Part shown: one piece after another, positions 1-11,112 of the stretch
Position numbering within the stretch: position 1 is the first letter of the stretch
Layout of the letters: each line of letters starts with the position of its first letter
Source of the DNA: Cutaneotrichosporon cavernicola
Taxonomy: Eukaryota; Basidiomycota; Tremellomycetes; Trichosporonales; Trichosporonaceae
NCBI RefSeq assembly: GCF_030864355.1
Contig: NC_083393.1
Coordinates: 3,162,001 to 3,226,000, forward strand
Direction of reading: 5' to 3'
DNA: 64,000 bases
Made by a program: the position numbers and the translations under genes
The notes under the pieces: generated by a model
What the model was told of the DNA's origin: nothing
Seen by the model: only the letters and a program-made list of their open reading frames with translations
The model's database searches: none

Positions 1-1113
1 TAATCACAGATGGGCGCGTTACACGATGGACACTTGAACCTCGTGAGGGCGAGTGTGAACCGTCATCCATTGACGGTCATGTCGCTGTTCGTAAACCCAA
101 CCCAGTTTGCGCCTCACGAGGATCTGAATGCTTATCCACGCACGTTTGAGAGTGACATGGATAAGTTGCGCGGGTTGTTGCGCCAGGGACCAGCCGCTGT
201 TATTCACGGGTTGGGTATTAGCGAGTACGACCGCCGACTGCCCAAGCAGAACCCCGGCCCGCCGCAGGGCGAGAGCCCGCTCGTCGTCTTTGCCCCGACA
301 GTCGATACCATGTACCCTCTCCGTGGCGAGCTGCAGAACTTGACTGAGCACAAGGGTGCGACAATCCACGTTAAAGGATGGGGCGACGTCATGGAGGGCG
401 CATCACGCCGTGGGTTTCTTGAAGAATTCGGGAATGCTGACCTGTAGCCCAGTTCTTCACCGGCGTCTCAACAGTGTGCACCAAGCTGTTCAACGCTGTC
501 GAGCCGGATCACGCCTACTTTGGCCAAAAGGATATCCAGCAGGCTCTGCTGCTCAAAATTCGTGAGTATTGACCGGCTCTATAGCCGGCGCCAAGGTGCC
601 CACTTTTGAGAGACGACCTGGCGCCATGACCACGTCAAGAATCTGACAACGCTGACCCCAGTCCAACAGGACCTCCTCTCCTCCCACCCCCCTCCTGAGA
701 ACCTCCACATCCTCCCGACAACGCGTGACAAGGACACTGGCCTTGCCCTCTCCAGCCGCAACTCATACCTCTCCGAGCCGGAACTCAAGGTGGCTCCCGT
801 CTTACAGCGGGCATTAAAAGCGGCCAGCAGCGCATGGGACAACTGTGCGAGTGGCTCGACCATGATCGAGGTCGCGAATCGCGTGGTTGCCGAGGAACAG
901 GAGCGTATCCGCAACGAGGGGGAGGACGTCGTCCTCACGCCCGACTACTTTGAGGTGTTTGACCGGCAGACGTTTGCACCGTTCCGCGGGACGCCGACTG
1001 GCGAGGACAAGCTCGTCATTTCGGGCGCGTTGCGGGTTGGCAAGACGCGTCTGATTGATAACCTCCTCCTTGGGTGGGATGCCGAGGCGCTGGACGTGTC
1101 GAACGATGTCTAA
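1..1113 (+). CDS. PAN6: Pantoate-beta-alanine ligase (pantothenate synthetase), 5'-truncated by window edge
   Basis: This enzyme condenses pantoate with beta-alanine using ATP, the last step of pantothenate (coenzyme A precursor) synthesis. The first visible exon opens at 10, right after what looks like an intron end (taatcacag), with the family signature MGALHDGH and then SLFVNPTQF. Later blocks match the family: [22 protein letters not shown] and [17 protein letters not shown]. The model is join(<10..409, 448..561, 662..1113), giving 321 visible residues; the introns are 38 and 100 nt. The second acceptor (gctgaccccag at 661) was chosen because it alone joins KI to [10 protein letters not shown] in frame. 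About 30-40 N-terminal residues lie outside the window. Reaction and pathway come from the family. The splice model is inferred. Confidence 0.88.
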
Positions 1114-1413
1114 TGGGATAGAATGTACAACTGTACAAGCTTATGGAACTGCTGAACCTTGGGCAAAGGCTGACGACATGAGGCAGCCAGATGAATGAGC
1201 GTGGCTGGTAGACAGAGTTGCGGCTCAGGGGTACTGTAGCAGGCACACCCTGACGTGAGTCATTTCTTTGGGCAGTTTAATCTTGCACTGAAGCATTGCA
1301 TTCGCTTAGACATGATTATAGCAGATGACAGCCAACAGCTTTTGACAGTACCTGTGCAAGAATGCTCAACAAGGCCACGTATCGCGCGTCCATGTACTTT
1401 TCTTCACACTCCG

Positions 1414-2708
1414 TTACGCCACAATGCCATGGGTGGTCTTCTCCTCCGGGACCGTGCCCGAGCCCTGGGTAGCCGAGTCCGAGTCGTGGTGGGCCTTGGT
1501 CTCGTGAGCGTCAGTGCTGGCGATGCGCTCCGCGCGGCGGGTCTCGAGACGCTTAGCCGCTGACGACTTGAAGCGGCCACCGAATGTGACGCGCCCCTCA
1601 GTCCACTTGTAGTAGATAAGAGCGCCCATGACTGCGATCCAGTAGAAGCAGTATCCGAGGACTGTGCCGAGCGATGCCGTGTTGTTCCATCCAAAGAGGG
1701 CGTTGAAGATTTGCCAGCCTCCGTTGGTGGTTGGCGAGCCGGTCTCGGGGTTACCAAACGGTAGGTGCCACACGTTATTGTGGACGTTGTATGATCCCGG
1801 TCCGTCGCCAGTCTCGGCGACGTCGCCTCCAACAGCCTTGGCAAACTTGTAATACTCGAAGAAACCGATTGCCTTTGAAAAGAGACCGGCGCCAATCAGG
1901 AAGAGGAAGGCGGTCGAGAAGATTAGGAACCAGTGGAGAGTCGTGCTCGAACCCGTCTTGTAGATGATGTATCCGACGATAGCACCTGCAATGAGACCAA
2001 CGACGACGGGAAGAGGGATCGAAGTGCCCGGAATACCGAGAGAGACACCGCCGACGAAGATGACGGCTTCGAGACCTTCACGGAGGACAGTGACGAAAGG
2101 GAGGAGGAAAAGAGCCCACTTGGCCGTGAAACTCGGCTTTTGGTATTCTGGTCCCTCGCCCGCCTCGGCGAGCATGCGTGCCGACTTGTCTTCAAAGGCG
2201 GCGGCCAACTTGTAGCGCCACTTGATGCGGGAACGGTCCATCTTGAGGAACGCAATGCCCATGACGAAGATGAGGATCGCCGCGATGAGCGAGAAGATGC
2301 CCTCCCAAAGCTGCTCGGATTTTGCCCACAGGTCGTTTAGCTTGATGTAGAACTGGTGTGAGCTGGTTCTTTAAGGAAATGTAAAACTTACGACAGCAAT
2401 GAAAGCGGCACCGATGGAGAGGGCGATGAAGAAACCGGCAAAAGTGCCTGCCCAAATCTGGTAGCGCATACGCTTGAGAATCCTCTTGACTTTCTCATTG
2501 TGTGGTCCGTCATCTGGTCCGACAGCTTGGTCGACACGCTCGTTGGGCGACAAGCGACCAGATTGCATCAACTGCTCAACAAAAGAGAGTAGGACCGAGA
2601 TGATGATCGATGCCTCGATCATCTCACCTGTCCGTTAGAGTCGAGCAAGCAAAGTAACTCACGGAAGACGATGAAGAAGATGGGCACATCGAACACGTTG
2701 TTGGCCAT
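1414..2708 (-). CDS. FTR1: High-affinity iron permease, Ftr1 family
   Basis: Ftr1 is the plasma-membrane permease that takes up Fe(III) produced by a partner multicopper ferroxidase (Fet3 type). The model is complement(join(1414..2352, 2392..2627, 2663..2708)), 406 aa. Both iron-binding REXXE motifs are present: REMIE at residues 16-20, assembled across the first splice junction, and REGLE at about 185-189. About seven hydrophobic segments follow the family pattern, and the C-terminal tail is hydrophilic and cytosolic-like. The start was set at 2708 because it places the first REXXE in its usual position in transmembrane segment 1. Introns are 38 and 35 nt. No ferroxidase gene lies in the window. 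The divergent neighbour is the iron regulator HapX, which suggests shared control. Confidence 0.95.
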
Positions 2709-3604
2709 CTTGGCTGTGTTTGCTCTTTTGGGTGGGTTGGTTGGGTTGGAGGGGTTGGCAGAGCCTAGTCTTCAAGCTTCAAGCAACGAGCAACGAGCAA
2801 CGAGCAACAAGGCAAGTAAAGTGGACTTTGGAGCGGCCTTTTTGATGCTTTAAGGAAGAAGCGAGCGCTTGAGGCCATTATCGGACAGGTATTTTGGCCA
2901 GATTCCTCAGGGTAAGTTGAGCCAAGTCAAGCGATATTCTATTTTCATGCCATGTTGGGACTGGCTGATAACTTGGCGCGGCCGACGATGAATATTCTTA
3001 GTGGTTGGCTCAATGACGACGGGGTATGGTGATCAAAAGCTCAACGGCCAAAGTGGAACATTTCTCGCGTGGCATAGGATTGTTGCCTACACCTTGTACA
3101 CCTTTGGCCCTGGCATACTGTTAAGAACATGGCAGGGTCGGTCATCGTCTCCAGACCAATGGTCACTCGTGTAGCTGTTGGAGAAGCAATCAGCTTGACA
3201 GCATAGCCGCTACCTCCTCACTGCCGTACGTGTTTTACCCTGTACATGTGGTCGCACAATCGATCACGGTCGGGTGGGAGCAGCTGACGAACCCCTCAGC
3301 CTATCAATAAACGGAATGTTGCCTTCCCATGCATGAGCCTGGATCGCCCGTGGAGGTCATCTGACATTGGAAGACCCTAATGAGTCGACGTCAGACTAGT
3401 CTTGTCGAGATCTCTTTCATCGGCTCCACAAATGTTAATTCCGCGTCGTCGAGTTGAGTTGAGTAGTCGTTGGCCGAATTTATAACTCTTCGGGCCCGAG
3501 GAATGGGAATGGTTGGTGGTTGGTTCACGTTGCTTGCAAGTTTCAAATGCTGATATGTCGGCCGATAATATTCAGGCACCATTTTTCGCTCCTGTCGGGG
3601 TGAG

Positions 3605-3679
3605 TTTGATCCAATTATAATAAAGAGTTAGTTTCTGATTCTAAAACGTAATCAAACTAAAGTGAAAGGATCAAATTGG
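3605..3679. promoter_or_regulatory. Inverted TTTGATCC / GGATCAAA pair carrying two CCAAT boxes
   Basis: TTTGATCC near 3606 is followed by AATTA and reappears inverted near 3669 next to ATTGG. A CCAAT box overlaps or abuts each arm (3611-3615 on the plus strand, 3675-3679 on the minus strand). The arrangement would present two oppositely oriented CCAAT sites about 64 bp apart. A binding function is an inference. Confidence 0.35.
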
Positions 3680-3893
3680 TAATTCTCTTCATCGGCCGTC
3701 TTGAGTAGCCTGCACACACTCACTAACTAGTACCCCTCGTATCCTCCTATCCTTCCTACGCCACAGTCGGCCTAGCCCCTCTCTGTCTCTAGAGTTCTGG
3801 CTTGGACCCCGACGCCGAGACTTCTGTGCGCAGTCATCAAGAGTTGGTTTAACGGGTTAAATCGCCCGACATTCGTGACCAAAGTAAACGGCG

Positions 3894-3902
3894 TTATCAG
3901 AT
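3894..3902 (-). promoter_or_regulatory. ATCTGATAA, candidate iron-GATA (SreA/Fep1/Urbs1-type) binding site
   Basis: Read on the minus strand, these nine bases match exactly the published ATCWGATAA consensus of fungal iron-responsive GATA repressors. The site lies 391 bp upstream of the HAPX start codon and 1.19 kb from the FTR1 start. About one such match is expected by chance in 64 kb on both strands, but only about 0.02 in this intergenic region. Confidence 0.5.
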
Positions 3903-4292
3903 TAGACATCGGGAAAAAGCGTCAACCACTCGTATGCACTTGTTGCAACCCGCTCTCCCTCTCGTCTAGGCCCTTTAATCTCAAGCCTCGTTATACACGT
4001 ACAAACTGTTCCGCATGCGCATGGGTCATTTGGTGGAATCTGCATTGCATCAATTTCAGCCTCAAACGAAAGCTGACTCGGGGCCAAGTCCTTTGAAAGT
4101 GACCGGTCGGCCGGCCGGCCCAACAACCTTCCTTTGGATGAGAACAATCAACCCGAAACATTCTACTGTACCATTCTACCATCCAACCTACCATCTTGCC
4201 AACACTACATTGTACAACAAACCAAAACTTTGAGTTGTCACTCATAACCTCTTGGCCACCGTGCCCCCACCATCGCCCTCGCCACCCGCGAT

Positions 4293-6347
4293 ATGTCCGT
4301 CGCCGTTCCCCCACCACCCCGTCAACCACGTCCTCGTCCACCCGAGGCCGCTCCGAAAATGCCCGCCACGCGTCTCCACGCCCGGCCAGCCGCCGCCAAA
4401 CCACCCGTCACCTCCAAGGCATCCCCAACCGCCTCCACGTCTACATCCGCCTCATCACCCACACTATCCACTGGCTCCACACCAGGCTCTTCCCGACGTC
4501 CAGGAGTACCCGCACCCGTCGGTGCGTTCACCATGCCTGGGAAAGATACATCGTCTTCCTCGGGCAAGATCTTTGCCAAACCCAGTAAAGAATGGGTGCT
4601 TCCAGAGCGCGCAAAGCCCGGCCGAAAGGCATCTACCCAAGAGCCAGAGAGTAAGCGGCAGAGTCAGAACCGCATGAGTCAGCGTGCACACCGCGCCCGC
4701 CGCACAGACTACATACAGACTCTTGAGGAGCGGCTACGACAGTACGAGGCCAACGAAATCCACTCAAACGTACGCCTGCAAGAGGTCGCGCGCGCTCTCA
4801 AGGCCGACAATGACAAGCTCAGGAGCGAGGTGAGTGCGCTCGGCTCGGCAATTGCCGCTGCCCGCAAGGAACGCGAAGGGTGGTCTGCCGAACGCCGCGC
4901 ACTCAACGACACTATGCGGGCGCTGCGAACGCAGCTCAATGCCGCGCGTAGGTCCAGTTCCACGGGCCCGTCGCCCCGCCTCGACGACCGCCTCGAGTTC
5001 GAACTCGCAGCACTGGCGCGCTCGCCCGCACTTACTCCCGCGCTCTCACCATTGGCTGCCACCCCGCGACATGCGGCAACTCCACCCTTCGTCAGCCGCC
5101 CGGTCACTCAGCAACCCGACTCCCTTATGTGCCCCATCTGCCCCGATCCGGACCCAGACTGTCCATGCCAGCGCCCGCCATCGCCGGTAACAACGCTGCC
5201 TGCTCCTGAACCAATCCCCCTCCAGACTCTTGATTCCCAGTTGGCCCGCACCCAGCGCGGTACAGATCTCACCCTTCTCCAAGCAACTACAACGCTTGTC
5301 GCATCGGCCAACTGCGGGATGTGCGACATGTCCTCATTGGATTGCGTCTGCAACGAACCCGAAATCGAGGACATCAAACCCGTTATTCCCCGCTCGCCCT
5401 CGCCCCCGCCCGACACGCTCGCGATCATGGACATGGACTGCGGGCTATGCACAAGCAGCTCGTTCTGTGCGTGTCGGGCCGGATTGGCCTTGGTTAACGA
5501 CACTGTCGCATCCGCACCCGCTACCGTTCCCGCGCCTCTGGTACAAATTGCAGCGCCGGCCGTGCCACTGCGTCTCCGCGCCCGGGCCGCTGCCAAGCAG
5601 AGCGTGTGGAAGCTCGACAACGTGCCAGCTGGCCAGAGCCGCGCTGAGGCAGTGTGTACCGGCGATCCGAGTAACTGCGATGCATGCAGGAACGACAGGT
5701 TTGGCCAGGAGTTCTGCGGACATCTGTTCGGCGTGAACGACGCGGACAATGACAATGACAAGGACAAGGGCGACCAGAAGAAGGGATGCGCTGGATGCAC
5801 GAAAGGCAAGTGCGGCGGTGACAAAGGCCCCTTAACTGCGCGAAGCATGAGCATATCGTCGCTCATGGATGGTCCCGTCCCGTCGCCCAGCACAAGCGCG
5901 CCGGCGACGCCAGGTCCTGTCGGCGACGCACCGCTGGTGCTCACATGCTGTGGCGCGCCCGAGCTGTGTGGCCACGCGGCGGGATGCGACGACTCGATGC
6001 CAGTCGAGGAGGAGACCAAGCCGACGCCGGACGAGACGATACGGCCCGACCAGGCGTGGAAGCAGCTCAAGGCGCACCCGAACGCGCAGTTTACGCCGCT
6101 CGCGGTGCTTGCGGACGTTGTAGCACGGCGAACAAGGTGCGACGGGCCGCGCGTCGAGCTGTCTCCTCCCCCAGATGAGCGGGGTTTGGCGGATGCCCGC
6201 GCGACTCTGGCAAGCCACGCTAGCAAGCGCCGCTTGGCTGTCGAGACGAGTGCTGTCCGCGACGCGCTCAAATACCTCGACACGCACCCGCACAGTGCGC
6301 CAGGATCCCCAATGAGCCCCGCGGCCAAGCGCCGGCGGATGCTGTAA
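4293..6347 (+). CDS. HAPX: HapX-type bZIP iron-response regulator
   Basis: HapX partners with the heterotrimeric CCAAT-binding complex to repress iron-consuming genes when iron is scarce and to help activate iron storage when iron is high. It is a single-exon gene of 684 aa. A Hap4-like CBC-binding motif (SKEWVLPERAKPGRK) lies at about residues 97-111. It is followed by a bZIP basic region (QNRMSQRAHRARR, about 124-137) and a coiled coil to about 195. Six cysteine clusters follow: CPIC-x6-CPC (about 280), CGMC-x6-CVC (341), CGLC-x5-CAC (383), CTGDPSNCDAC (455), CAGCTKGKC (500) and CCGAPELCGHAAGC (551). These match the cysteine-rich regions thought to sense iron as Fe-S clusters. The remainder is low-complexity Pro/Ser/Ala. 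The combination of Hap4 motif, bZIP and Cys repeats is diagnostic. Confidence 0.92.
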   Translation: MSVAVPPPPRQPRPRPPEAAPKMPATRLHARPAAAKPPVTSKASPTASTSTSASSPTLSTGSTPGSSRRPGVPAPVGAFTMPGKDTSSSSGKIFAKPSKEWVLPERAKPGRKASTQEPESKRQSQNRMSQRAHRARRTDYIQTLEERLRQYEANEIHSNVRLQEVARALKADNDKLRSEVSALGSAIAAARKEREGWSAERRALNDTMRALRTQLNAARRSSSTGPSPRLDDRLEFELAALARSPALTPALSPLAATPRHAATPPFVSRPVTQQPDSLMCPICPDPDPDCPCQRPPSPVTTLPAPEPIPLQTLDSQLARTQRGTDLTLLQATTTLVASANCGMCDMSSLDCVCNEPEIEDIKPVIPRSPSPPPDTLAIMDMDCGLCTSSSFCACRAGLALVNDTVASAPATVPAPLVQIAAPAVPLRLRARAAAKQSVWKLDNVPAGQSRAEAVCTGDPSNCDACRNDRFGQEFCGHLFGVNDADNDNDKDKGDQKKGCAGCTKGKCGGDKGPLTARSMSISSLMDGPVPSPSTSAPATPGPVGDAPLVLTCCGAPELCGHAAGCDDSMPVEEETKPTPDETIRPDQAWKQLKAHPNAQFTPLAVLADVVARRTRCDGPRVELSPPPDERGLADARATLASHASKRRLAVETSAVRDALKYLDTHPHSAPGSPMSPAAKRRRML

Positions 6348-6420
6348 CATGAAGGAAAAAAGAGTCAGCAGTCCTGTAGCATAGACGTAGACGTGGGTAG
6401 AATGCAAATGTACAAATGAT

Positions 6421-7744
6421 CTATGTGTTGATGGTGGCATTGGCCTTGTCCTTGTTCTCAGCCTCTTCGTCGGCCGTGTACCGCTTCATCATCCAGCGCA
6501 GGAAGGACGGCACGTCCTCTGCGATACTCTTTGGCAGGGCCGAGTTTGTAACGAAGCGCGGAATACTGCCGCCGGCATCGGACGAGGTAGCCATACGCCA
6601 TTCTGTACGTTTTCCGCCTTCGGTCTCGCACACACGCTCTACGGAGACGTATTTTCCACGCACGCGAGCTTTTTCCGGCCCCTGTTTCTCGGGACAGTCG
6701 GGATGCTTGAATGGCAGGGAGACTGAGTCAGCTCAAAGAAACACGACACGCACTATTCATAAAACGTCGCTGGCCATGTGGCGCGACCTGCAGTTCGCGC
6801 GAGAGGAGAAGCACGACAAATGTCCGCGGACTCGTAGGAGGCGGCGTGACATAAGTGAGCCGCCACACCTCTGCGACATGCGGAATAAGCACAGCGAGGC
6901 ACTGGGTTTCGCGACACGACTCGATGTAACTTGGGTCAGTTTTCCTTTTCTCATTTAACGCCAAACGCACTCGCGTTCGTTCTCCGAGTGATACTCGAGC
7001 AGTCCGCGTCGGAAATGCTCATAGATGCCCCTCGGGTGCTGGGACATGACGCGCGCCTGGCGGGCCACCTCATCCAGATCCATTGACCGGCGATTATCCG
7101 CACTCAGCCGCCGACTGATGGACCGGACGAGGTTGAGTGGGTTGAGGGGGTTGAGGTTGAGAGTAGACGGCGTTTCGGCCGTTGGCGCGTATGGCTTCAA
7201 ACTCTCTGCGTCGTAGGACGATATGCGACCACACCAGTACTCGCTTACGCCGATGGATTTGCGCAGCTGAGCCAGTCAACCAGAGCCGAAAATGAACTCA
7301 CTTTGGCTTGCCCGTATCCGGTGTTGATGCTGCGGAGCTGGACTGTCCCGTTCTCCCTCATCCCGCTATCGGACCATTCACTATTGTTAGCTTTGGAGAG
7401 TTGGACTCACTCCATAGAGTCGGCAAGCCGCTCGCCAGCGTCAAAGTAGGCATCGAGGAAGGCGGAAAAGTCCTCGGGAGCCGAGCTAACATCGGGAATG
7501 TCCTGGGGTGAATACTGAGTAGGAGCAGATAGGGGATAGGCGGCGAATTGTCTGAGACAGAGGAGACGCGGTCTCGAGAGAGCGGCATGCAAAGGTCGAC
7601 GCGAGTGGGAGTGACGTGTTTCGCTGAGTCATGTCTAGAACCCAGGCGGGGACCCAAGTTGTAGACCCAGACCCACCCTCCCCACACACACCCACTTACA
7701 TCAAAAGTCAGCGGCTTGAGGTCGAAGACGATGTCGCGGCCCAT
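6421..7744 (-). CDS. DUF3074 (START-like lipid-binding fold) protein
   Basis: The six-exon model is complement(join(6421..6722, 6754..6929, 6971..7266, 7302..7380, 7411..7502, 7700..7744)), 329 aa. The order of blocks is typical of fungal DUF3074 proteins: an N-terminal MGRDIVFDLKPLTFDDIPD, a central SIGVSEYWCGRISSYD, a strand-rich VAEVWRLTYVTPPPTSPRTF, and a C-terminal VPSFLRWMMKRY. The family is predicted to have a START/SRPBCC-like cavity; its ligand is unknown. The start at 7744 was preferred because the peptide fits the family N-terminus. Introns are 30-41 nt except the first (197 nt). The 30-nt intron 7381..7410 is at the lower limit; an alternative acceptor 15 nt downstream also keeps frame. 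It ends 73 bp from the HAPX stop, tail to tail. Confidence 0.75.
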
Positions 7745-8112
7745 AATCAAGTTGGAGAGAAACAAACGGAGAGGGAGAGAGAGAGAGTTGGCAGCTTGTC
7801 TTGGGCAGAACTGGACTGAGTTCCACTGCCTCCAAGTGATCGTCCGAGACACTCACTTCGTGGGGCTCCATGAATTGCCTCCGTTCCATCTCAATCTTGG
7901 CCAGCTTGAACTCGCACGACCCACGTTAACAATATCTCACTCATTCTCACATCTGTATCTCGCCTTATTACACGAGCTGTACGATCCGACACTTTCCACT
8001 TTCCACTTTCCACTTTCCACCTCCCACCTCCCACCTCCCACTTGCCACTTGCCACCTCCAACAACCCGCTCTAGCGCCCTTTCCCCTCCCACTTACTTCT
8101 ATCGTTACCGTG
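7745..8112. promoter_or_regulatory. Divergent spacer between the DUF3074 gene and SIW14
   Basis: This 368-bp spacer contains AG-rich sequence near the DUF3074 start (7761-7793) and a heptamer pyrimidine repeat before the SIW14 start (listed separately). No gene is seen. Confidence 0.5.
7988..8058 (+). repeat. Heptamer tandem repeat CCACTTT / CCACCTC before SIW14
   Basis: About ten consecutive 7-bp units run through this stretch, first CCACTTT, then CCACCTC, then CCACTTG. The array ends about 55 nt before the start codon at 8113, so it probably lies in the transcribed leader or core promoter. Confidence 0.8.
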
Positions 8113-9009
<897 letters not shown>

Positions 9010-9350
9010 ATAAAGTCGTAGTCTGAGTTTTGTACCTATGCTAATCTGTACCATATGCGCAGAACGACGAGCGGCTGTAGGGCGTGTTGGCGTGTTGGTG
9101 CCGAGTGTGAAGTGGTGCACCTGTGCCACAACCTGTTGCTCTTCTTGGCCAAGCCATGTCAGGCGTGTCCAGTTCGTCCACGATACTCGCCAGCATGAGG
9201 ATGCACTTGGTTGCGCTTGGGCCTCGTCTCTGCATCCCCCCGTCCCTTTGGCGCTTGGTGCCCCGACTGGTCCAAGTACATGCGCTCCCTCAACGCACGT
9301 CCATACGCTTCATATCTCATCTAACAGCTTGGTCTAGTTCAAGCTACGAG
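9010..9350. other. Convergent 3' spacer, no gene seen
   Basis: This 341-bp stretch lies between two genes that end towards each other. It should hold both polyadenylation sites. No conserved ORF or RNA gene is recognised. Confidence 0.5.
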
Positions 9351-10107
9351 CTACGTAATCCGGAGGGTTGTGAGGACGCGCCACTCGTCCGCCGTGCCAT
9401 TGACATCGACCACAGCCACCTCGGTACATGTAATCTCAATAGGCCAATCGCCCGTCCCATCCTCGATCAATTCCAACTTCTTATCCTCCTCGAAATCGCC
9501 ATAACAAAGTGACAAATGCGGGAAATAAGACCCCGTGCTTTCGTTGAGGTACTGGGCGACGGCGGTTCTGAGCGCAACCAACCCGACAGCGGTGGCGGGA
9601 TCCACTGGAGACAAGACGCACTGGTAATACCGATCACCAGGTTGGGGAGGGAGGAGACGGAGCTTGAGTCCGGGCTCGGCTGATTCCATTGGCCGATCAT
9701 GCGCTTCGGGGTCCTTGTTAAACATCCCCTCATCACCTTTACGCAGAAGAGACGCGTCGGTCGCCATGTCGCGGGCGAGCATGCTCGTGTCGATGCCGCG
9801 GTGGACGGCTTTCTCAAGCTGGTCCACGTTGACGGGGTTGCGCGGGGTGAAGAGCGTGATGTGGGGCATGAAGGCTGGAGAACCAGCGTCCTTGGCGAGG
9901 CGGAAGATTAGCTCGCTTAGCTTTTTCCCCTCGTGGCGGGGGGGAAGGAGCCAGATCGAGTAGCCTGGTGTCAGAAGCTGTCAGAAGCCGGATGGGTTGG
10001 GATTTACCCTTGAGTGCAAAGGCCCGGTCTGCGGCGCTGGCTGGGGCGAGTTTCTCCAGCTTTTCTTGCCGGTGTTCTGCAATGTCGGCTTTGAGGGTTT
10101 CTAACAT
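9351..10107 (-). CDS. CPD1: 2',3'-cyclic-nucleotide 3'-phosphodiesterase-like 2H phosphoesterase
   Basis: The model is complement(join(9351..9964, 10008..10107)), 237 aa, with one 43-nt intron. Two 2H motifs form the active site: HITLFT at about residue 68 and HLSLCY at about residue 182. The splice joins ALKG to YSIWLLPP, the characteristic opening of the cyclic phosphodiesterase domain. Yeast Cpd1 opens ADP-ribose 1'',2''-cyclic phosphate, a by-product of tRNA splicing. That role is assumed here from family membership only. The size is close to the yeast enzyme. The symbol is given for the family; orthology is likely but not proven. Confidence 0.8.
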
Positions 10108-10323
10108 GATGTGGTGATGTGATGTGTTGTGATGTGGGAGAAAGTGAGGTTGTTCGTCAACAAATAGGGGACAAATAGGGGACGGCGGTCGAGGCAGTGT
10201 ACAGTACAAGTACGTCATCGGTAGGCTACAACTTGTGGACCGAGGGATCCGTAGCTGACCCAACAACCCAACAACCCCACAACCCAACAACACATCTCTT
10301 ACAGTCGCTTCACATGCATGTGT

Positions 10324-11109
10324 CTAGCCAGTCCACGCATCCGTGCGATTCTCTACACACTTGGCAATCTCAGCACTGAGATCGCCATCACCATCCATAA
10401 TGTCCAGGGTGAGCCCGGCACTCCCCGGCTGCGCTAAAACGTCCCAGCACGCCTTGGCGACCAGCTCGCGGCTCGTCGTCTTGAGCTGGGTCACGCCGAC
10501 CTCGGCACCGCCCGCCGGCTCGTCCGTCAGTCCACCGGGCCGGAGGATGGTATACTCGAGCTCGGTGGCATGTAACGCCTTGTCGGCGTCGTACTTTGCC
10601 TGCATGTCTGTTGTCAGGTCATATTGTGGGCCAACTCACACGTCCCAATCGCCCCCCACATTCGCTTGCTCATACTGTGACTCTCGGCAGTATAGTGCCC
10701 CGGCGCCGGCTTGGATCTGTCACGTACGTCGACGGCCGAAATCATGATGAAGCGCTTCACACCGGCAAGCTTGCACCCTTCGAATACCTTTAATGCGCCT
10801 TCATAGTCGACTTTACGGGTACGCTCAATGCCTTCCTTTCCGCCCGCGCCGGCAGCGAAGAGAACGGCGTCCGCATACCGCTCCGCAAGTAGATAGCGTA
10901 TGTCTTCAGCACTGCTCGCTTCGAGGGACAGAACGGCTGGAGTCGCTCCGAGCGCGCGCAGGTCGTCGATGCTATCCGTCAGCTGGGGAGAACGGAGACA
11001 AGACGCACTGCGTGTCGTTGCGCACAACCGAGGTGACTTGGTTTGAGCCGCGGAGACGGGCGACGTGTCGCGCGACCTTGCCGCCGCCGCCGAAGATTAC
11101 GAGGTGCAT
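10324..11109 (-). CDS. NAD(P)-binding atypical short-chain oxidoreductase (NmrA/HSCARG-like)
   Basis: The model is complement(join(10324..10607, 10640..10971, 11009..11109)), 238 aa. The N-terminus has the dinucleotide-binding loop VIFGGGGKVARHV. It is followed by VVRNDTHIDDLRALGATPAVLSLE, the strand D/linker of bacterial and fungal NAD(P)-binding proteins of the YwnB/HSCARG type, then VLFAAGAGGK, RFIMISAVDVR, the active-site-region MQAKYDADKAL and YTILRPGGLTD. Introns are 37 and 32 nt; both were chosen because they restore these blocks (the second creates the GTYMQAKYD junction). Such proteins act as NADPH sensors or small reductases; the substrate cannot be told from sequence. Confidence 0.8.
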
Positions 11110-11112
11110 TCT

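Larger units (their letters stand above)
2709..4292. promoter_or_regulatory. Divergent control region between FTR1 and HAPX
   Basis: This 1.58 kb region separates the FTR1 start (left, minus strand) from the HAPX start (right, plus strand) and contains no convincing gene. It holds four CCAAT pentamers (3156-3160 on +, 3366-3370 on -, 3611-3615 on +, 3675-3679 on -), the motif bound by the CCAAT-binding complex that recruits HapX. It also holds GATAA cores at 2878-2882 (-), 2968-2972 (+) and 3564-3568 (+), plus a full iron-GATA consensus at 3894-3902. The HapX-proximal 250 bp are C-rich. Function is inferred from motif content and from the two flanking iron genes. Confidence 0.6.

Noticed and set aside
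7700..7889. Longer N-terminus for the DUF3074 protein starting at 7889
   Set aside because: It would need an extra exon of simple sequence; the start at 7744 fits the family N-terminus directly.
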